Origin: Bryum argenteum
Taxonomy: Eukaryota; Streptophyta; Bryopsida; Bryales; Bryaceae
Reading direction: 5' to 3'
Length of the DNA stretch: 64,000 nt
Assembly (NCBI GenBank): GCA_037043015.1
Contig: CM073328.1
Location: forward strand, 2,157,409 to 2,221,408
The first letter of the stretch is position 1. The number at the start of each line of letters is the position of its first letter. The position numbers and the translations under genes were made by a program. Of the stretch, positions 23,572-36,043 are shown piece after piece. Under the pieces are notes generated by a model that was not told the origin of the DNA, made no database searches, and saw nothing but the letters and a program-made list of their open reading frames with translations.

Positions 23572-26391
23572 ATGATGAGGAAACTCAGCTTCCGATGTCT
23601 TCAAGTTCTGTATCTCCTAGCCTTCCTCAGTGTCGACAACTGCCGCCAGACATGCATATCTGGTCGGCCGTTGTACTTCAAATCAGCTGAATCTGAATGG
23701 GATAGGTCATTGGAAATGACTCCTGTTGTTACCGATGACGTTGGTCCTCCAGTGGTAAGTCCTTCTCCCCTGTTTGCTGTCCGGTCTACCGTCATTTTCA
23801 TGGGTTCCCATATGTAACCTGAATTTTTTTTTTGCTATATCACTGAAGCATTTTCCTGACTTTTTTAGAGGGCCTGTTGATAGTACTATAGTAGTCGATT
23901 TTGGGAGAGACATTTCGAGTCTTCTTTAGTTGATGTGAGTGCTCAGCTCGGAGTCATGTCTACACAAGTGAGCAGCCCATGGACCTTCAACCTGCTGAGG
24001 CTAGTATGCGCTGGGCCTTCCCTGCGAGCGCTCACATATCTGTCTTCTTGAAAAAGGATCACATTTTAATGAGCACTTATGATTTCGTGGCTTTCGTTTT
24101 CTTCAGACAGTTGAAAGCTGTGCCAACAAGTACAAAAACTGGAAGAGTCGGCCTCATAGCGTATCCATCACCGAGTTCGGTGCTGTAGGGGATGGCAAGA
24201 CTCTAAATACTCATGCCTTTGAAAATGCCATGTTTTACCTTCGCACTTATGCGGATAAGGGTGGCGTACAATTGTACATTCCTGCTGGACGATGGCTCAC
24301 TGGAAGTATCAAACTGATCAGTCATCTGACTCTTTTCTTGGAGAATGAGGCTACAATCCTTGGATCTCAGGTAGGTAGATTCATGACAAAGCATTGAACA
24401 CCTGTGAACGTATCTCATGTCCATCTACGTGCTATTTTCTGATCACGAAAATTTTGGTTCCGTGACGCTCTGCATATCTGTCTTCTCCTCTGTTCCTAGA
24501 GAGGTTTCTTCTTTATCGTAATTAAGACACCGGCTTGGATCATGTATTATTTTGTTGTGACGTTGCCTCAGATACTTATCTATCTATAGTTAGATATGTG
24601 CGTGGGGATTATTAGATGTCGAACATATCATGAAGTCAATATTTTGTCATGATAGAAGAAGGCTCGGTTTAATTTGGGCCTTATATTAAGTACGAATGCC
24701 ATCTCACCGAAGGGCTCGTTGTTCCTTTCAGGATATGAGGGATTATCCGATCATTCCTGCATTACCATCTTATGGTCGGGGTCGAGAGCTCCCTGGACCG
24801 CGACACAGTAGCCTCATTAATAGCGAAGGCCTTGAAGATGTCGTGATCACAGGTATTAGCGCACTGCGTATTACTAGGTTGTAGGATTGCAAAGGATGGT
24901 CACCTTTAATCAGGTCGATCCCTTTGTGGCTATTAATCTAGTTTCTCACTCTGCATCTTTTATAAATCTTGGCAGGTGAGAACGGAACAATCGATGGGCA
25001 GGGCGCTGTATGGTGGGACGCATTCAGAACTGAAAAATTGGATTACACTCGGGGTCACTTGGTGGAGCTTATCGATTCTACGGACATTTTAATCTCAAAT
25101 CTCACCTTTCGGGATTCACCATTTTGGACCATTCATCCGGTCTACTGCAAGTACGTCAGTTTGATATTTCTAACATCGCATTAACTGGTCTCGCATATGT
25201 CCCCTTTCGCACGTACTGCATCACGTCAAGTATTTGTGTCATCTTGGCTTTTCTTAAGATCTCTCGTTAGAGAGTGTAGGTTAGTTTATGAAACTGGCTC
25301 AACCTCTTTGTTGTGTAAGATAGAATCTGGATGTTGGAATGTAGTTGGGAGACGGGTCTTTATATTGCTTCGCTGTTGGATCTTACTAGGAATGTGGTGA
25401 TCAAAGATATGACTATATTGGCTCCTCAAGATTCTCCAAATACGGATGGCATTGACCCAGGTACCTATCTGAGGGATGGAAGGGGCGGAGTCACTCTGCC
25501 ACTAGCTGGTTGTATAAGATTCTTTGAAAATAGCTTCTGAGATCAGTATTCGCGTTGTTCTGCCTGCTATCTTGATTCATGACGAAGTGCCTAGAATTTT
25601 CGTGAATGTATGATGAGGTCTTTGTAACGGAAACGTGGGATTGTAATTCTTAGATTCAAGCCAACATGTGTGCATCGAAGACTGCTACATCAGTGTCGGT
25701 GATGATGCCATTGCGATCAAGAGTGGGTGGGACGAATATGGTACCTCTTACGCGATGCCGAGCCAGAACATTGACGTTCGACGGATAACTGTACACACGC
25801 AAACGAGTGCTGGGATTGCCTTCGGCAGCGAGATGTCTGGCGGCATATCTGATGTCCAGGTTAGCTGATTGCGTCAAGTGCCTGATAGGTTCTTTCCACA
25901 TCACAAGAGTTTTTAGATATCCGATTGAATCATTCCATATTGGTGACGTCGAAAATTGAAGCCACGTTCTCACGCAGGTTGATAAGATGTCGATCTACGG
26001 TGCAAGGTGGGGCATACGGTTCAAAACTGGACTGGGTCGAGGAGGCTACATCCGGAACATAACAGTCCACAATTTAGACATGCACTCGGTGAGAACGGCA
26101 ATCGCTTTCGCAGGCAACTACGGAGAGCATCCAGATGACAACTGGAATAGGACGGACTATCCAGTGATCGAGGACGTCTCGATCGAGCATGTGAAGGGGG
26201 AGAATATAACTCAAGCCGGCCTGTTTCTAGGTCTCCCGGAATCTCCGTTCCACAACATTCACCTGGCCAACATCGAACTCGACGTTAAATCAGAATCGGA
26301 GAATTGGAACTGCTCGTCGGTGGCTGGAACATACTTTTTCGTTTGGCCCCAGCCATGTCCCGACTTCACCAGGGAGGAACATCTGATCTAG
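23572..26391 (+). CDS. Glycoside hydrolase family 28, plant polygalacturonase-like, secreted
   Basis: Seven coding exons: 23572-23754, 24107-24370, 24732-24852, 24976-25150, 25390-25460, 25654-25859, 25978-26391. Phases agree and give 477 aa. The N terminus has a short basic start and the hydrophobic run VLYLLAFLSV, a likely signal peptide. FGAVGDGKTLNT (about residue 80) opens the beta-helix. GH28 motifs follow in order: NTDGID (265-270), GDDAIAIKSGWDE (287-299), GIAFGSEMSGG (325-335) and RFKT (354-357). The Asp residues of NTD and GDD match the catalytic acids. The classical GHG motif is replaced by FGSE, as in a known plant clade often annotated 'probable polygalacturonase'. It should act on pectin-type polymers in the cell wall, but activity is uncertain without the GHG histidine. 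C-terminal NWNCSSVAG and the WPQPCP end are also typical of that clade. Confidence 0.93.
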
Positions 26392-28740
26392 TATCCGTGG
26401 AAAAGGTAGGCGTTTAGGTATTGGTGGGTTAGAGATTAGTTATAATAAGTACCCTTCGGCACACGTTTAAGGAAGGTTTTGTATCAATTTATTGCCTGGG
26501 ATGTATGTACATGTGTTAGACTAGGTCTGACAGTGTTATATCCCTGTCATCATGTGTAGTATGTAGGGCTTGTGGGTTTCATGATGGAACTCTTGGTATT
26601 GATGAGTTGTTGCTTTGCTGTATTTAGTGAAGCTATAGGCTGAGTTATTTTTTTGACGGATATCCTGTAATATAATGATTCCAGCACAGGTTCCATCTGG
26701 ACTTCTCGCCCAACAGTTCTTGCCTCTTCTTTCCATTTGTCATCAATATGTATTGTCTTCACTTGCAGGTCTTTCTGTTACTCCAGGCTGCACAAGCAGT
26801 GAAATACTGGATGTGCAAGTTGACCATTCGCAAGGTAGTCTTATGTCAGTATCGGAACTAATTCCATGTCATAGTTGTGGAGGTTCATTCTTTATTCTTG
26901 TTGACTTGGTTTGTCTTACATCTCCACACTTTTTAGCCCTTACTTGCCATTGCCCAATGTGTGGCAAGTGCTTCCCTTCCTTGTATTAGATACCAATTCA
27001 CTTAGTATCTACCTCTACTCTGATAATGACTTCATGTGCAAGTGCTTCAGTTGACATTTAGAGTCTTTGTTTTTACATGTAAAGGACAAAATGTATTTGG
27101 CACATAGTCAATTTTATGTCAACAATTTACATATGAGTTTTGTTTACATATTATTGTTTTTCAGTTCGCACATGGGTGTGGAGCCCATGTCATGGTTGAT
27201 ACTTGGGGGGCACTGAATCTCTCCTCTCCCACCATCCTTTGCCAGCTTAATGTCATATTGGACCATTTGACTTCTATTTTTGATGGACATCACCATTCAC
27301 TTTACTTGGTTTAGTTGAAAGAAGAAATTTAATTATATCAACATAATTTTTCACCTCTATTTTGATAAGAGATAGTAAGAGAAAATAAGATAACATGGTT
27401 GCACAACTTAAGAGCTTGTTTCCTAGTGAGACTCTATTTCTATGAAATTTCCATAGTCTTATGAAACCTAGCCACTTTCATATTCTTTAACCTCCAAGGT
27501 CACCATTTTCTCAAAATATTATGTTTTCTTACAATAAGAAAAGCTTGCCTTGTTTGTGTTTGAAGGCTTATTGTAATCAATCTATGAATCCAAGGGAGGG
27601 TTGTAAATTGGATGTGGTTCGGAACTCACCGAACTTCTAGAAAGTAAAAAAAAAATCCAAAAACTCCTATTTTTTATCCGGGCACAGCTCCCCAAAATTT
27701 GGGATTGACCATAAAATGGTGGATTGGGCTCTTAGGGGTTAACCTATTATTGATTTTAGAGGTTCAAAAAATATGATACACGATTGCAAGGAGGGAAATA
27801 CAAGCCAAAGGTTTGTTCTTAGAACTCGTAGTGTATTTTTATAAGATTTGAGATGAATAATACCCATTGATAAGCATTGGCACTATCTCCCAAAATCTCA
27901 GGAACGCCCTAGAATGCGGGCCGCAAAGTACACTTGTGGTGAAGGGGTATGGGAGGGGTCCAGCTGGAGGGGTCTTGGGGGCGGAGGTCTTGTGGGAGCG
28001 GATTTACCCCATATCATTTGTAACTGTTTCCTCCCCTGAGAAAGTACAGGGAGGATGGGGGCTACACTCAAAAAATAAAATTTTAATACTAAATGCACTC
28101 ATGGGGTCCATGTGGCACCCTCTTAAGGGGATCCATGTGGCAAGAAAGGCCCTAGATTAATTAATTAATGTTGCTGCATAGTGAAGGTCACTATGCAGCA
28201 ACATCTCAACAGAGGCACTATTACTCGTGAAATCAAGATATGAACTTGTTGGGAAGACCTTGGTTCCCATAGTAAAATTTCATTTGGTAAATGCAATCTC
28301 TTCATTTGTTTTCAAAGAGTTTTGAAAAAAAAACTGCTTTTTGAAATCCCCTAGATGAGATGCATTTGAAAACATGTTTATTTTTTCCATAGAGTTCATG
28401 GAGACGCAATATTATTCAAAGTTGCTCTTGAGAATCTTTTGGACCCATGGGCCAAAAGATTCTGTTTCATACATTGGGTGTACATAAATACTTTTACATT
28501 TATTCTTTTAAATGATTTTTTTTTGTAACTTACAATAGAATCATAGGACAAGATCTTCTCACATGGAATCTTGCCCTAAATGAATTGATTAATGGTGATC
28601 ATTATTAAGACTTTATTTGGTAATTTTTATAATATCTATACTAGAACCAATATAAACTCAAAATAGTTGCATAAATACAATTTCTTTTGTTCATTCAAAA
28701 CAAGATTAATATGCCCATGAAGACTACCTTATTCCTGTAA
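26392..28740. other. 3' flank of the GH28 gene and AT-rich intergenic DNA
   Basis: An exon-like segment at about 26769-26835, bounded by TTGCAG and a GT, could belong to an alternative 3' UTR but has no conserved frame. Farther on, a TTAGGGGTTAAC string at about 27730 resembles the end of the TTAA elements, with no matching partner seen. No gene supported. Confidence 0.45.
28168..28204. repeat. Perfect 17-bp inverted repeat with 3-nt loop
   Basis: ATGTTGCTGCATAGTGA is followed by AGG and then its exact complement TCACTATGCAGCAACAT. This is a strong potential hairpin. No long MITE body surrounds it and no T-tract follows, so its origin is unknown. Confidence 0.9.
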
Positions 28741-29962
28741 TTTCCAAGTGATCAACGAAGGAATGTGTGACCGCTTTACGAAGAGTCTTCGGAAACCCTC
28801 CTCTACAAGGACAGTATGCATGCTTGCCAGTCAAGGGACTCCCCTCCACCATAAAGTTCCCCTATCCTACTACCGCGGAAAGTTCCACAACAGCGTGGAC
28901 GAATTCTGCCCGTCCGATGATCAATCCAACGGCTGCTTGTCATCTTCTCCACGGTGACAGGACAGCGCCTTCGTCACCTTTGGATTGGGCACCTCTAAAG
29001 TACTTAACGGAAACACGACACGGCTACTGCTATCCACTTGTTGGAAAACGCCTCAGCATTGCTTGCACAGTCGTCGCCATACCTCAAACTACTGGAGCTT
29101 CATTGATCATTTCGAAAGCGCTTGCTGTGGAAAGCTCGGCGACCATTTAAGACGTAAGTGAGAACCTGGCCATAGTAATACAAATGCATGTGTGTGTTGC
29201 TTCCTGGATCTTGAGCTTATTGAATTTTGTAGTCTGGTGTCTGCATGTTTTCTTGCCGACCTTGCCTTCTCTCAATGTTTCTTACAGCGGGAATTGGTGA
29301 TTATGGAGCCTGGTGAGCTCAATCAATGTGTAGATATTTAGGAGCTCGTTTCATGTATAATCGCTGATTTAAAAAATAAATCTGGAACTGTTTTATTTTC
29401 TCGGATTTAGAGGTGTTTCGTTTTCTGTATTCTGATGTGAATTTACAATCTTTCTGCCGGGTGATACGAAGGAATTGTTGGAAGCTTATTGTATTCTCTG
29501 GCTTTTCATTCTTACGCTATTCATGGTGTCGCTATGCGTGAAGTGTATTTTCAGTTCAATTTTGAGCTGATACCGTAGACATCTCAATTATGGAAAGTCT
29601 TTGTTTTTTGTAATTTGTCGTGTGCACGTCCTTGGCTCTTCTCATCTGAAATCGATGAGCGACGGACCCGATAATTATTGTAAGGTCAATCACTCTTTAG
29701 GAGTTCGCTTTGTTCTCTACGAATCGCTCTAGAGTTTTCTTGTGCTTGCACACCTATTCTCCCGGCAAGTCTTGTGTTTTCGTGTTTGTTTCAATAAAAG
29801 ATGGTGCTGGATATTGAATTTTTCTTTTGTATTGGTACACTGATGACGAATCCTGGAGTCAATTTCTTGTGGTATTTATGATATCATTTCCATTGGCTGA
29901 AGTAGAGTGCCTGTATCGTTTTGGTTGTGCAGAACTCTTGGTCATCAGCTGTTGCTTCAGCC
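28741..29962 (+). promoter_or_regulatory. Promoter, leader exon and 5'-UTR intron of the SOUL gene
   Basis: Composition turns genic at about 28760. A donor (GAC/GTAAGTGA) at 29153/29154 and an acceptor (TTGTGCAG) ending at 29932 would remove a 779-nt intron and leave 30 nt before the ATG at 29963. A 127-codon frame in the leader (about 28767-29150) has no family resemblance and I do not call it a gene. Confidence 0.5.
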
Positions 29963-30857
29963 ATGGGAATCATACTCGGAAAGATCACGGTGGAAACACC
30001 AAAATATAAATCTGTAGAGAAGAAAGGTGACATCGAAATTAGGGAATATGAGCCCGCTGTGGTCGCTGAGGTCACGTATGATCCCACGACAATGAGGAGC
30101 GGAAGAGATGGAGGGTTTATGGTACTGGCAAGTTACATTGGTGCAATTGGAACACCGTGTAATAAGAAAGGATCAGAACCTGGAGAGAAGATTGCTATGA
30201 CTGCCCCTGTCATCACTCAAGAGCACGGTAAGTCTGGCCTTGCATCAGTTTTGATGTTTTTAGTTGAGCTTTCCTACAATTTCATATTTTCCAGTTCAAT
30301 CTTTCACGTCTGTATCTTATTTCAGGATGAATCAGAATAGTACTGTTTATAGAAACATATATCATTTTTTGATCTCCAATCGAAATATCACTCCTTGAAA
30401 CCCTTCGAATCGTCCATATTTGAAAAAATTGTTTCGATACAGCAGTGGCTCTGATAGAAACTCAAAGGTGGTACTTGAATTGGTCATGGAAACAGGTGGC
30501 GCTGAGAAAATAGCAATGACGGCGCCTGTCATAACCAAGGAGGAAGAATCAAGCGAGGACAAGAAGATGGTAACAATGCAATTTGTGTTACCCGCAAAGT
30601 ACACGCTTGAGAATTCTCCAACGCCCACAGACGACCGGGTGAAGCTGAAAGAGTTTCCTGGTAAGAAGTATGGGGTTATCACATTTAGTGGCACTGCAAA
30701 TGCAAAGCTCGAAGAGGAGCAGGTGCAGAAGCTGAAATCATCACTGGAGGCGGATGGTTACAAAATTTTGGGAGATCATTTATTGGCACGTTTTAACCCA
30801 CCATGGACGCCTTGGTTTCTGAAGACGAACGAGGTGATGATTCCTGTGGAGAAATGA
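29963..30857 (+). CDS. SOUL-family haem-binding protein
   Basis: Two exons, 29963-30227 and 30496-30857, GT/AG with matching phase (a split Gly codon), giving 208 aa, the usual length for the family. The N terminus MGIILGKITVETPKY is characteristic of plant cytosolic SOUL proteins and fixes the start. Upstream in-frame codons would be non-ATG and belong to the leader. The domain shows YEIR-like DIEIREYEPAVVAEV (residues 22-36) and two EKIAMTAPVIT blocks, one on each side of the intron. The central VTMQFVLPAKYTLE, the GVITFSG block and the closing W-T-P-W-F-L-KTNEV tail are also seen. SOUL/p22HBP proteins bind haem and other tetrapyrroles. The precise role in plants is not well fixed. The protein has no targeting peptide, so cytosolic location is inferred. 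Confidence 0.95.
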
Positions 30858-32099
30858 ATACATTAGCATAAGTGTGAATGCCGTGTATTTACAGTATGGA
30901 GTGTACTCATAGTTTGTTATAAGGTATGCACATAGAACTGTATATTTCTCTTAGAACTGGTTTGGAGTAGCTAGGTCTTGTAATCCGGTAGTCCCAGTGT
31001 ATAGTTGGGCCACTTGCAATGCATATGTCCTACTTCGAACCTTGTAATGAGTTTTGTGACTAGGTCTATCTGAAGTTAATATGAATCAATGAGCTGTTTC
31101 CTTTAGCAGTTGCACAGGTCCTCCAAATCTGTGACTCTTGAGTGGAAGATTGAATTCGTGTCCTGTCTTTATACTATGGACAGTATGGAATGGTCTCAAC
31201 TTTTGATGCTAGTGTACTCGAAACTGAAGGAAGGAAATACTGCACTGTGATTGTTTCACAAAAAGAAATTGAAAAGAGTATGAATCTCTGGCAGCGTTAA
31301 CTAATCCTGACGAAACTGGTTGATGGAATTTGTCCAAAGAATTTGCAGCAGCAACGAGGCAGATTGAGCAGGCTTTAATTTTATCCAAATAGATTGGATT
31401 GTGGTATCAATGACGAATCTCCGAGTGAGACAAAGTCGTTGCGCACATCGATGTGGTGTCGTTCTCTAAGAATTCAGAGCGGAACCTTGTATCCCAGATT
31501 TAAGCTTTCGTCACCGCCACATGTAGATACCGTGCTTCATATTTCTGTGACGGAATCTCCGACTTCAACATGCACCGAGGTGCTTGACAGTGGGCCGGCC
31601 GAGATCCTTTCGAAGCACGGAATATCTCATATATCTTATCCATGTGCTCAGGGCTGTTGGTAGTATGGTCTGTACCGACATTTCCACCAGTTTTCAAGGT
31701 AGATTACTGGTTCCGAGGGGCTAATAATGGACAGAAACTGAGCACATGCAAGGATAAGCCGCGTTCTTGATATCTCGCAACAGTGCGAAGCGCAGACGAT
31801 AAATGCCGGCCATTGTGTTAAGGAAGTTCGTCATCGAGAGTCACCAGAGGTCTCTCGTGTTGCGAGAGTGTGGAGGGGTAGAGGCTGCCGAGATCTTATT
31901 GCCGCTGAGACCTTGCATCGTTTAGCTGCTATCTGTGTCTGTGTAAGTTCACTGTTTACTCGAAGAGTGAGAAGTGTGGAGTTCCGAATGTCTGTTTGAT
32001 CAGAGTGTTTCATCAACACTACCCATCGTAGCACTGTGGATTTTGACTACATGAAATTCAGTGACTACTTGGCATATCCTGATCACAAGTGGTAGAGAC
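30858..32099. other. 3' flank of SOUL gene and unassigned genic-looking DNA
   Basis: Composition remains moderate in GC to about 32050, unlike ordinary intergenic DNA here. Frames at 31394-31663 (+) and 31500-31697 (-) show no known family. The last 300 bases could be the leader of the small frame at 32100. Confidence 0.4.
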
Positions 32100-32291
32100 A
32101 TGGGGAGGGGAGGCGCAGAGGAAGGCATGGGGGTGGAGTGTGGAGCAAGGTTATGCTTGGGGTTGCTGTTGCTGGTGACGGCGGTGTCAGGAGGACCGGC
32201 AGTTATGGAATCTAGTAGCTCAAGAGATGAGGTGCATGGTAGCTCAAGAGATGAGGTGCTTGGTGCCCGACCTTTGGTGGACGTTGTGTAG
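32100..32291 (+). CDS. Candidate small secreted peptide precursor, 63 aa
   Basis: An ATG at 32100 opens a 63-codon frame. A charged, Gly-rich start is followed by the hydrophobic run ARLCLGLLLLVTAVSG (about residues 15-30), ending in small residues like a signal-peptidase site. The mature part would be about 33 residues with a tandem SSRDEVHG / SSRDEVLG repeat and the end GARPLVDVV. The layout (signal, short variable region, conserved-looking C terminus) is that of plant peptide hormones, but I do not recognise a CLE, CEP, IDA, RGF, PSY or RALF motif. It could equally be a chance frame. Confidence 0.3.
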   Translation: MGRGGAEEGMGVECGARLCLGLLLLVTAVSGGPAVMESSSSRDEVHGSSRDEVLGARPLVDVV

Positions 32292-32630
32292 GGTTTTCTT
32301 CTTACTTTTCTTGCCTTTCTATATCATTTTGGACAGTTCAACATCAGCTATTTCAAAGTGGTGTTAAATGGGTAAAGATACGGGGTTGCTTGCAGTGTTA
32401 TTCACACCAACCACGCAGCTTGTAGGCATTCTCGAATATTCATCTCAATTTTGTTTCTGTATGATATTGTCACAGGAGGACATGTGGGGTGATGAGCTTC
32501 AGGCATTTGTGCTCGTTCTTTAACCCATAGTCCAAATCTCCAGTTCGAATCCTTGCTAGTTGCAACATCGTCATGTATATTGAAAAAGAATCACCTATTC
32601 AAACGAAGTATTAAATGATGATATTACCTA

Positions 32631-33290
32631 ATGCAAGAGTCATGGCTTTGGAAGTGTCGCTGGGTGGATGTAGAGGATGAAATAAAAGGAATGATGATAG
32701 AAGAGAATGGGGCGAGGAGGACTAGTAGCATGTGTTATGAGAGAAAGGAATTGTGGATAGATGGGAAATTAGCACTATTTTGGAAAGAGTACTTTTCTTC
32801 GGAGTGTAAAGAATACAAATTCTTACCATAGTACAATGAATTAAAATTTCTGTGCATGATAGCCACTGCAGTTCAAGCAATTGGTTACATATATAATGTT
32901 ATATTTTGGAGTGTGGTGAATCTGAGGGTAGTACCAATTGAAGTTATTGGTTTGATTTTCAATATTCTAGTACTAATTGGAGCAAGCCTATACTACACTT
33001 CAAACATGTGTGCGAGACCATTAATAACATACATGAATAAAAAGCGGAATCTGAGTATGATTTAATCAGGACGTGGGTCATACCATCTAGTGAATATTAG
33101 TTTAGTAAAATGGCTTACTAATATTGGTCTTGGGATGATTTTTATATGTGTCTCCATTCGTGTCCTAGTTTACTTTGTTATGAATTTGAAAAAAGCCACC
33201 AATTTGATGGTTGTCATGCCCCTTGTTATTTTCGGAGTAGGCCTTTACATGAGTTTCTTAGTAGGTGTTGGATTAATAATCTTTGGCTGA
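32631..33290 (+). pseudogene. Broken multi-pass membrane protein frame, two in-frame stops
   Basis: Three consecutive frames lie in the same phase, separated only by TAG at 32829-32831 and TAA at 33063-33065, giving 220 codons without an indel. The first part is soluble and charged. The second and third contain about four hydrophobic helices, near ATAVQAIGYIYNVIFWSVV, IGLIFNILVLIGASLYY, LTNIGLGMIFICVSIRVLV and VVMPLVIFGVGLYMSFLVGV. I do not recognise the family. Keeping one frame across 660 nt with two stops suggests a recently inactivated gene or gene fragment. Short introns removing the stops are possible but I see no good GT/AG pairs. Confidence 0.5.
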
Positions 33291-34675
33291 CCTACTAGTA
33301 CCAAAAAGTTTAGAAACTCAATATACGTCTCCGGTTATTTTGGTGAATTTAGTTGCTTATGTATGGACAATAATTGTGACATGCCAACATTGCAAGTCTC
33401 AACACTTCAACACCCGTCAATCATTGAGCTGGTCACAAATCATTCCCTTCATTGGTTAGGAGTGGCCAATTTGTGTTCTTAGTAGTAGAAGTTTTTTACC
33501 CCTTCAACTGTTTTGTGCATTTTATAAAAGCACCATCTGTCACTTATATAGTTACCAAGGTACTAACTCCAATAAGACATTTGGAGGAGAGAAAGATATC
33601 TATGTAGAATACAAAAGAGAACACCAGTAGACAATAGATCTTTTAGTTTCAATTCTAGAAGTTTTGGAACATAGCTAGCTCCGACATTGGTGGCAGTGGA
33701 GCTTGAGGATGTACTCAACAATGTGCTTACATGCCATCAAAGTACATACATTTGATACTGGAATGGTAGATTCTTGTAACATTTTAACATCTTATCTTGA
33801 AACATTGTGACACAAATAATAATTTAGTCGATTCACAAATAATATATTCAGAACTAAAACAAGAGAATATGCCTTGATTTTCAAACAATCGCCATGTTCA
33901 CAACAATTGGCAACTACAAATTGTAAAAGAGTCATGATTTAGTATTTTTTACCATCATTTTTAAAAAAAAATCCAATAATAATTCCAAAAATCTATTTTG
34001 ATGAAACTCTTTTTCAATATATTATCTACTATTTACCTTTTGCTACTTTTGTTGAGGCATGCCACAATGGAGAACTTCAACCATGTCAAAAAAATTCTAT
34101 TATGATGCTCTTTCTTTATATGCAACAATTTTGAAGAAAAGAACTGAATTGTATCCACCAAAAAGCTCAACTTTGGACTTTTGTGCTCTAACCAAAGTGG
34201 CACAATAAACAAGTGCAGTTTCAAATTATCATAACTACCACCTTGAATAACGGAATTCCATGAAACTACCACCGAAGTGTCCGAAATGTAATTAATTTTA
34301 CCAAAACTATCTCTTTCATGCTGATCCAAGCCTCATGTGTAAGTAAACTCCATGAGCAATCATTGCACTCTAAAATGTGTACGTGACTTTTTCAATAAGA
34401 GACAACGTCAAAGCTTCTTACGAAGCTTCTTACGCTAACTCAATTCAATGTTTGTGAATGTGAGCCATATACATGTACATCAAAGGCCATCAAAAGGAGT
34501 CTCTATACTCTCTTTTGCTATGTAAAGGTCTTCATAATAGCTAAAGGTAGAAACTTTAAACCATATTAAAAAATACTAAAATTTTGAGATGAATTTACCT
34601 TTTTCTTTTGGAGATTTTTCATATACTAAAGATACGTCATCTCTTATTGCTTTGAACGTAAGCACACTCTACATA
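33291..34675. other. AT-rich intergenic stretch, no gene seen
   Basis: No recognisable frame or terminal repeat. An open frame at 34033-34329 on the minus strand lacks family features. Confidence 0.5.
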
Positions 34676-34780
34676 TAGATAGATAGATAGAAACTCCGGT
34701 CCCTTTCTAAGGGGCCGGCTTGAATGAAGTGTCCGTTCGTAATGCTAATATCCCGATGGCCACCGGACAAGGGGAAATTA
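34676..34780 (-). mobile_element. SINE 3'-end fragment (copy 3)
   Basis: GATAGATAGATAG tail, then AAACTCCGGTCCCTTTCTAA, a GAAGTGTCCGTTCGTAATGC block and GGCCACCGGACAAGGGGAAA match the tail-proximal part of the SINE family. The rest of the element is absent. Confidence 0.85.
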
Positions 34781-35113
34781 GACATTGTACACCATATACT
34801 ATTATAGGGGTTCAAATACAATGTCTTCTAAATAATGACACTTAAAGACTACACACTCCCACAAACCAAAAATAAAATCTATAATTTTTCATCATTTCCT
34901 CGTAAGCAATTTGGCAAGTTTTAAGAGTGCTTTACCAACTACAAATATAGTGAACAATGAGTCTACCACAAGGGTGGGGCTATGGGGGCCCTGGTGGTAA
35001 AATCAAATCCGGTCCAAAATGTGCTCTTTTGCTGAACCCAAGAAAAAGTTGGTGAAGAAGCCATGGATTTCAGGCTTTCCGAATCTTACTCTCAATTTTA
35101 TTATATACTTTAA

Positions 35114-36043
35114 CCCCTAAAAATCCAAGCGTTTTTTGGCCTTCCAAAACCAAGAATTGTGATTTTCTACCACCTTGTTCGAAATGAGATATGGTCAAAA
35201 AATTTATTGTTTTTCTGTACTTTCAACCGTAAGATCTCAAACCCACCTACTATTAGTACTACCATGTGAAATTTCAACCGTTGGATCTTCACCATTTGTG
35301 AGATCTTAACATTCAAAGTTGGTGCAGAAGTTTTTTTGGGCATTGCTTGTGAGACATTGTTTCCATGGAGCATAGGTTAAATTGAAGATTGTTACCCCAA
35401 ACATAATATCCATATTTTTTTCCATGTAGATAATCAAGTTGGGTACGCTCATGCAAAATTTTGGAAACTCATTCCATTTGTATGACCTTCATGCAAATTA
35501 TTTCTTAGAAGAAGGTCTAAAAACATTGATATAGTAAAACATGCATTTCCTTCGATATATTTGGTTTAATTAAAAATCCAAATGACGAGTAGGTGCCTTT
35601 ATGAGTTTGTGAAATTTGAGGAAAAAAAAATTGGGAAAATTCCAAAACCTCAAATTTTGACAAATTTTGTAAGAGTTAATTCAGAAATTACTAGAAATTG
35701 TGAAGATTGTTTTTGTAATTTTTGAGGGCTGCCCTTGTGAAATTCACAAACTTTTTGAGTTAGCTCACTTTGGAACTCAAGTAGTAATTTGGTCATGAAC
35801 ATATTTCCAAAAAAAAATCTCAAAAAAATATTAAATTTAAACTACCCCAGTTCGGCTCGCAAGCCAAGAATTGTCGTAGAAGACTCAAAAATTGGAATTT
35901 GGCTTTGCAAATTTTACCACATACACTTTGCAGTAGAGGGAGCACCCATTAAAAAATTTGGGCAAAAGTATTACTTTTAACCTATTCATCTAGGCTGCCC
36001 AAAATAGCAAAAGCCCGATTTGGTCCTCTTGGATCTTTACGGG
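35114..36043 (-). mobile_element. TTAA-bounded element, family P2 (copy a), 930 bp
   Basis: It begins CCCCTAAAAATCCAAG after TTAA (35110-35113) and ends CTTGGATCTTTACGGG before TTAA (36044-36047), so the ends are inverted. The interior matches copies at 44757-45679 and 53248-53825 in the opposite orientation, for example GGCTGCCCAAAATAGCAAAA near its right end. Short open frames (for example 35789-35980) are not recognisable as a transposase. Confidence 0.8.

Noticed and set aside
28767..29150. 127-codon open frame upstream of the SOUL gene
   Set aside because: Starts with a non-ATG codon, no recognisable domain, and a splice donor just after it suits a non-coding leader exon.
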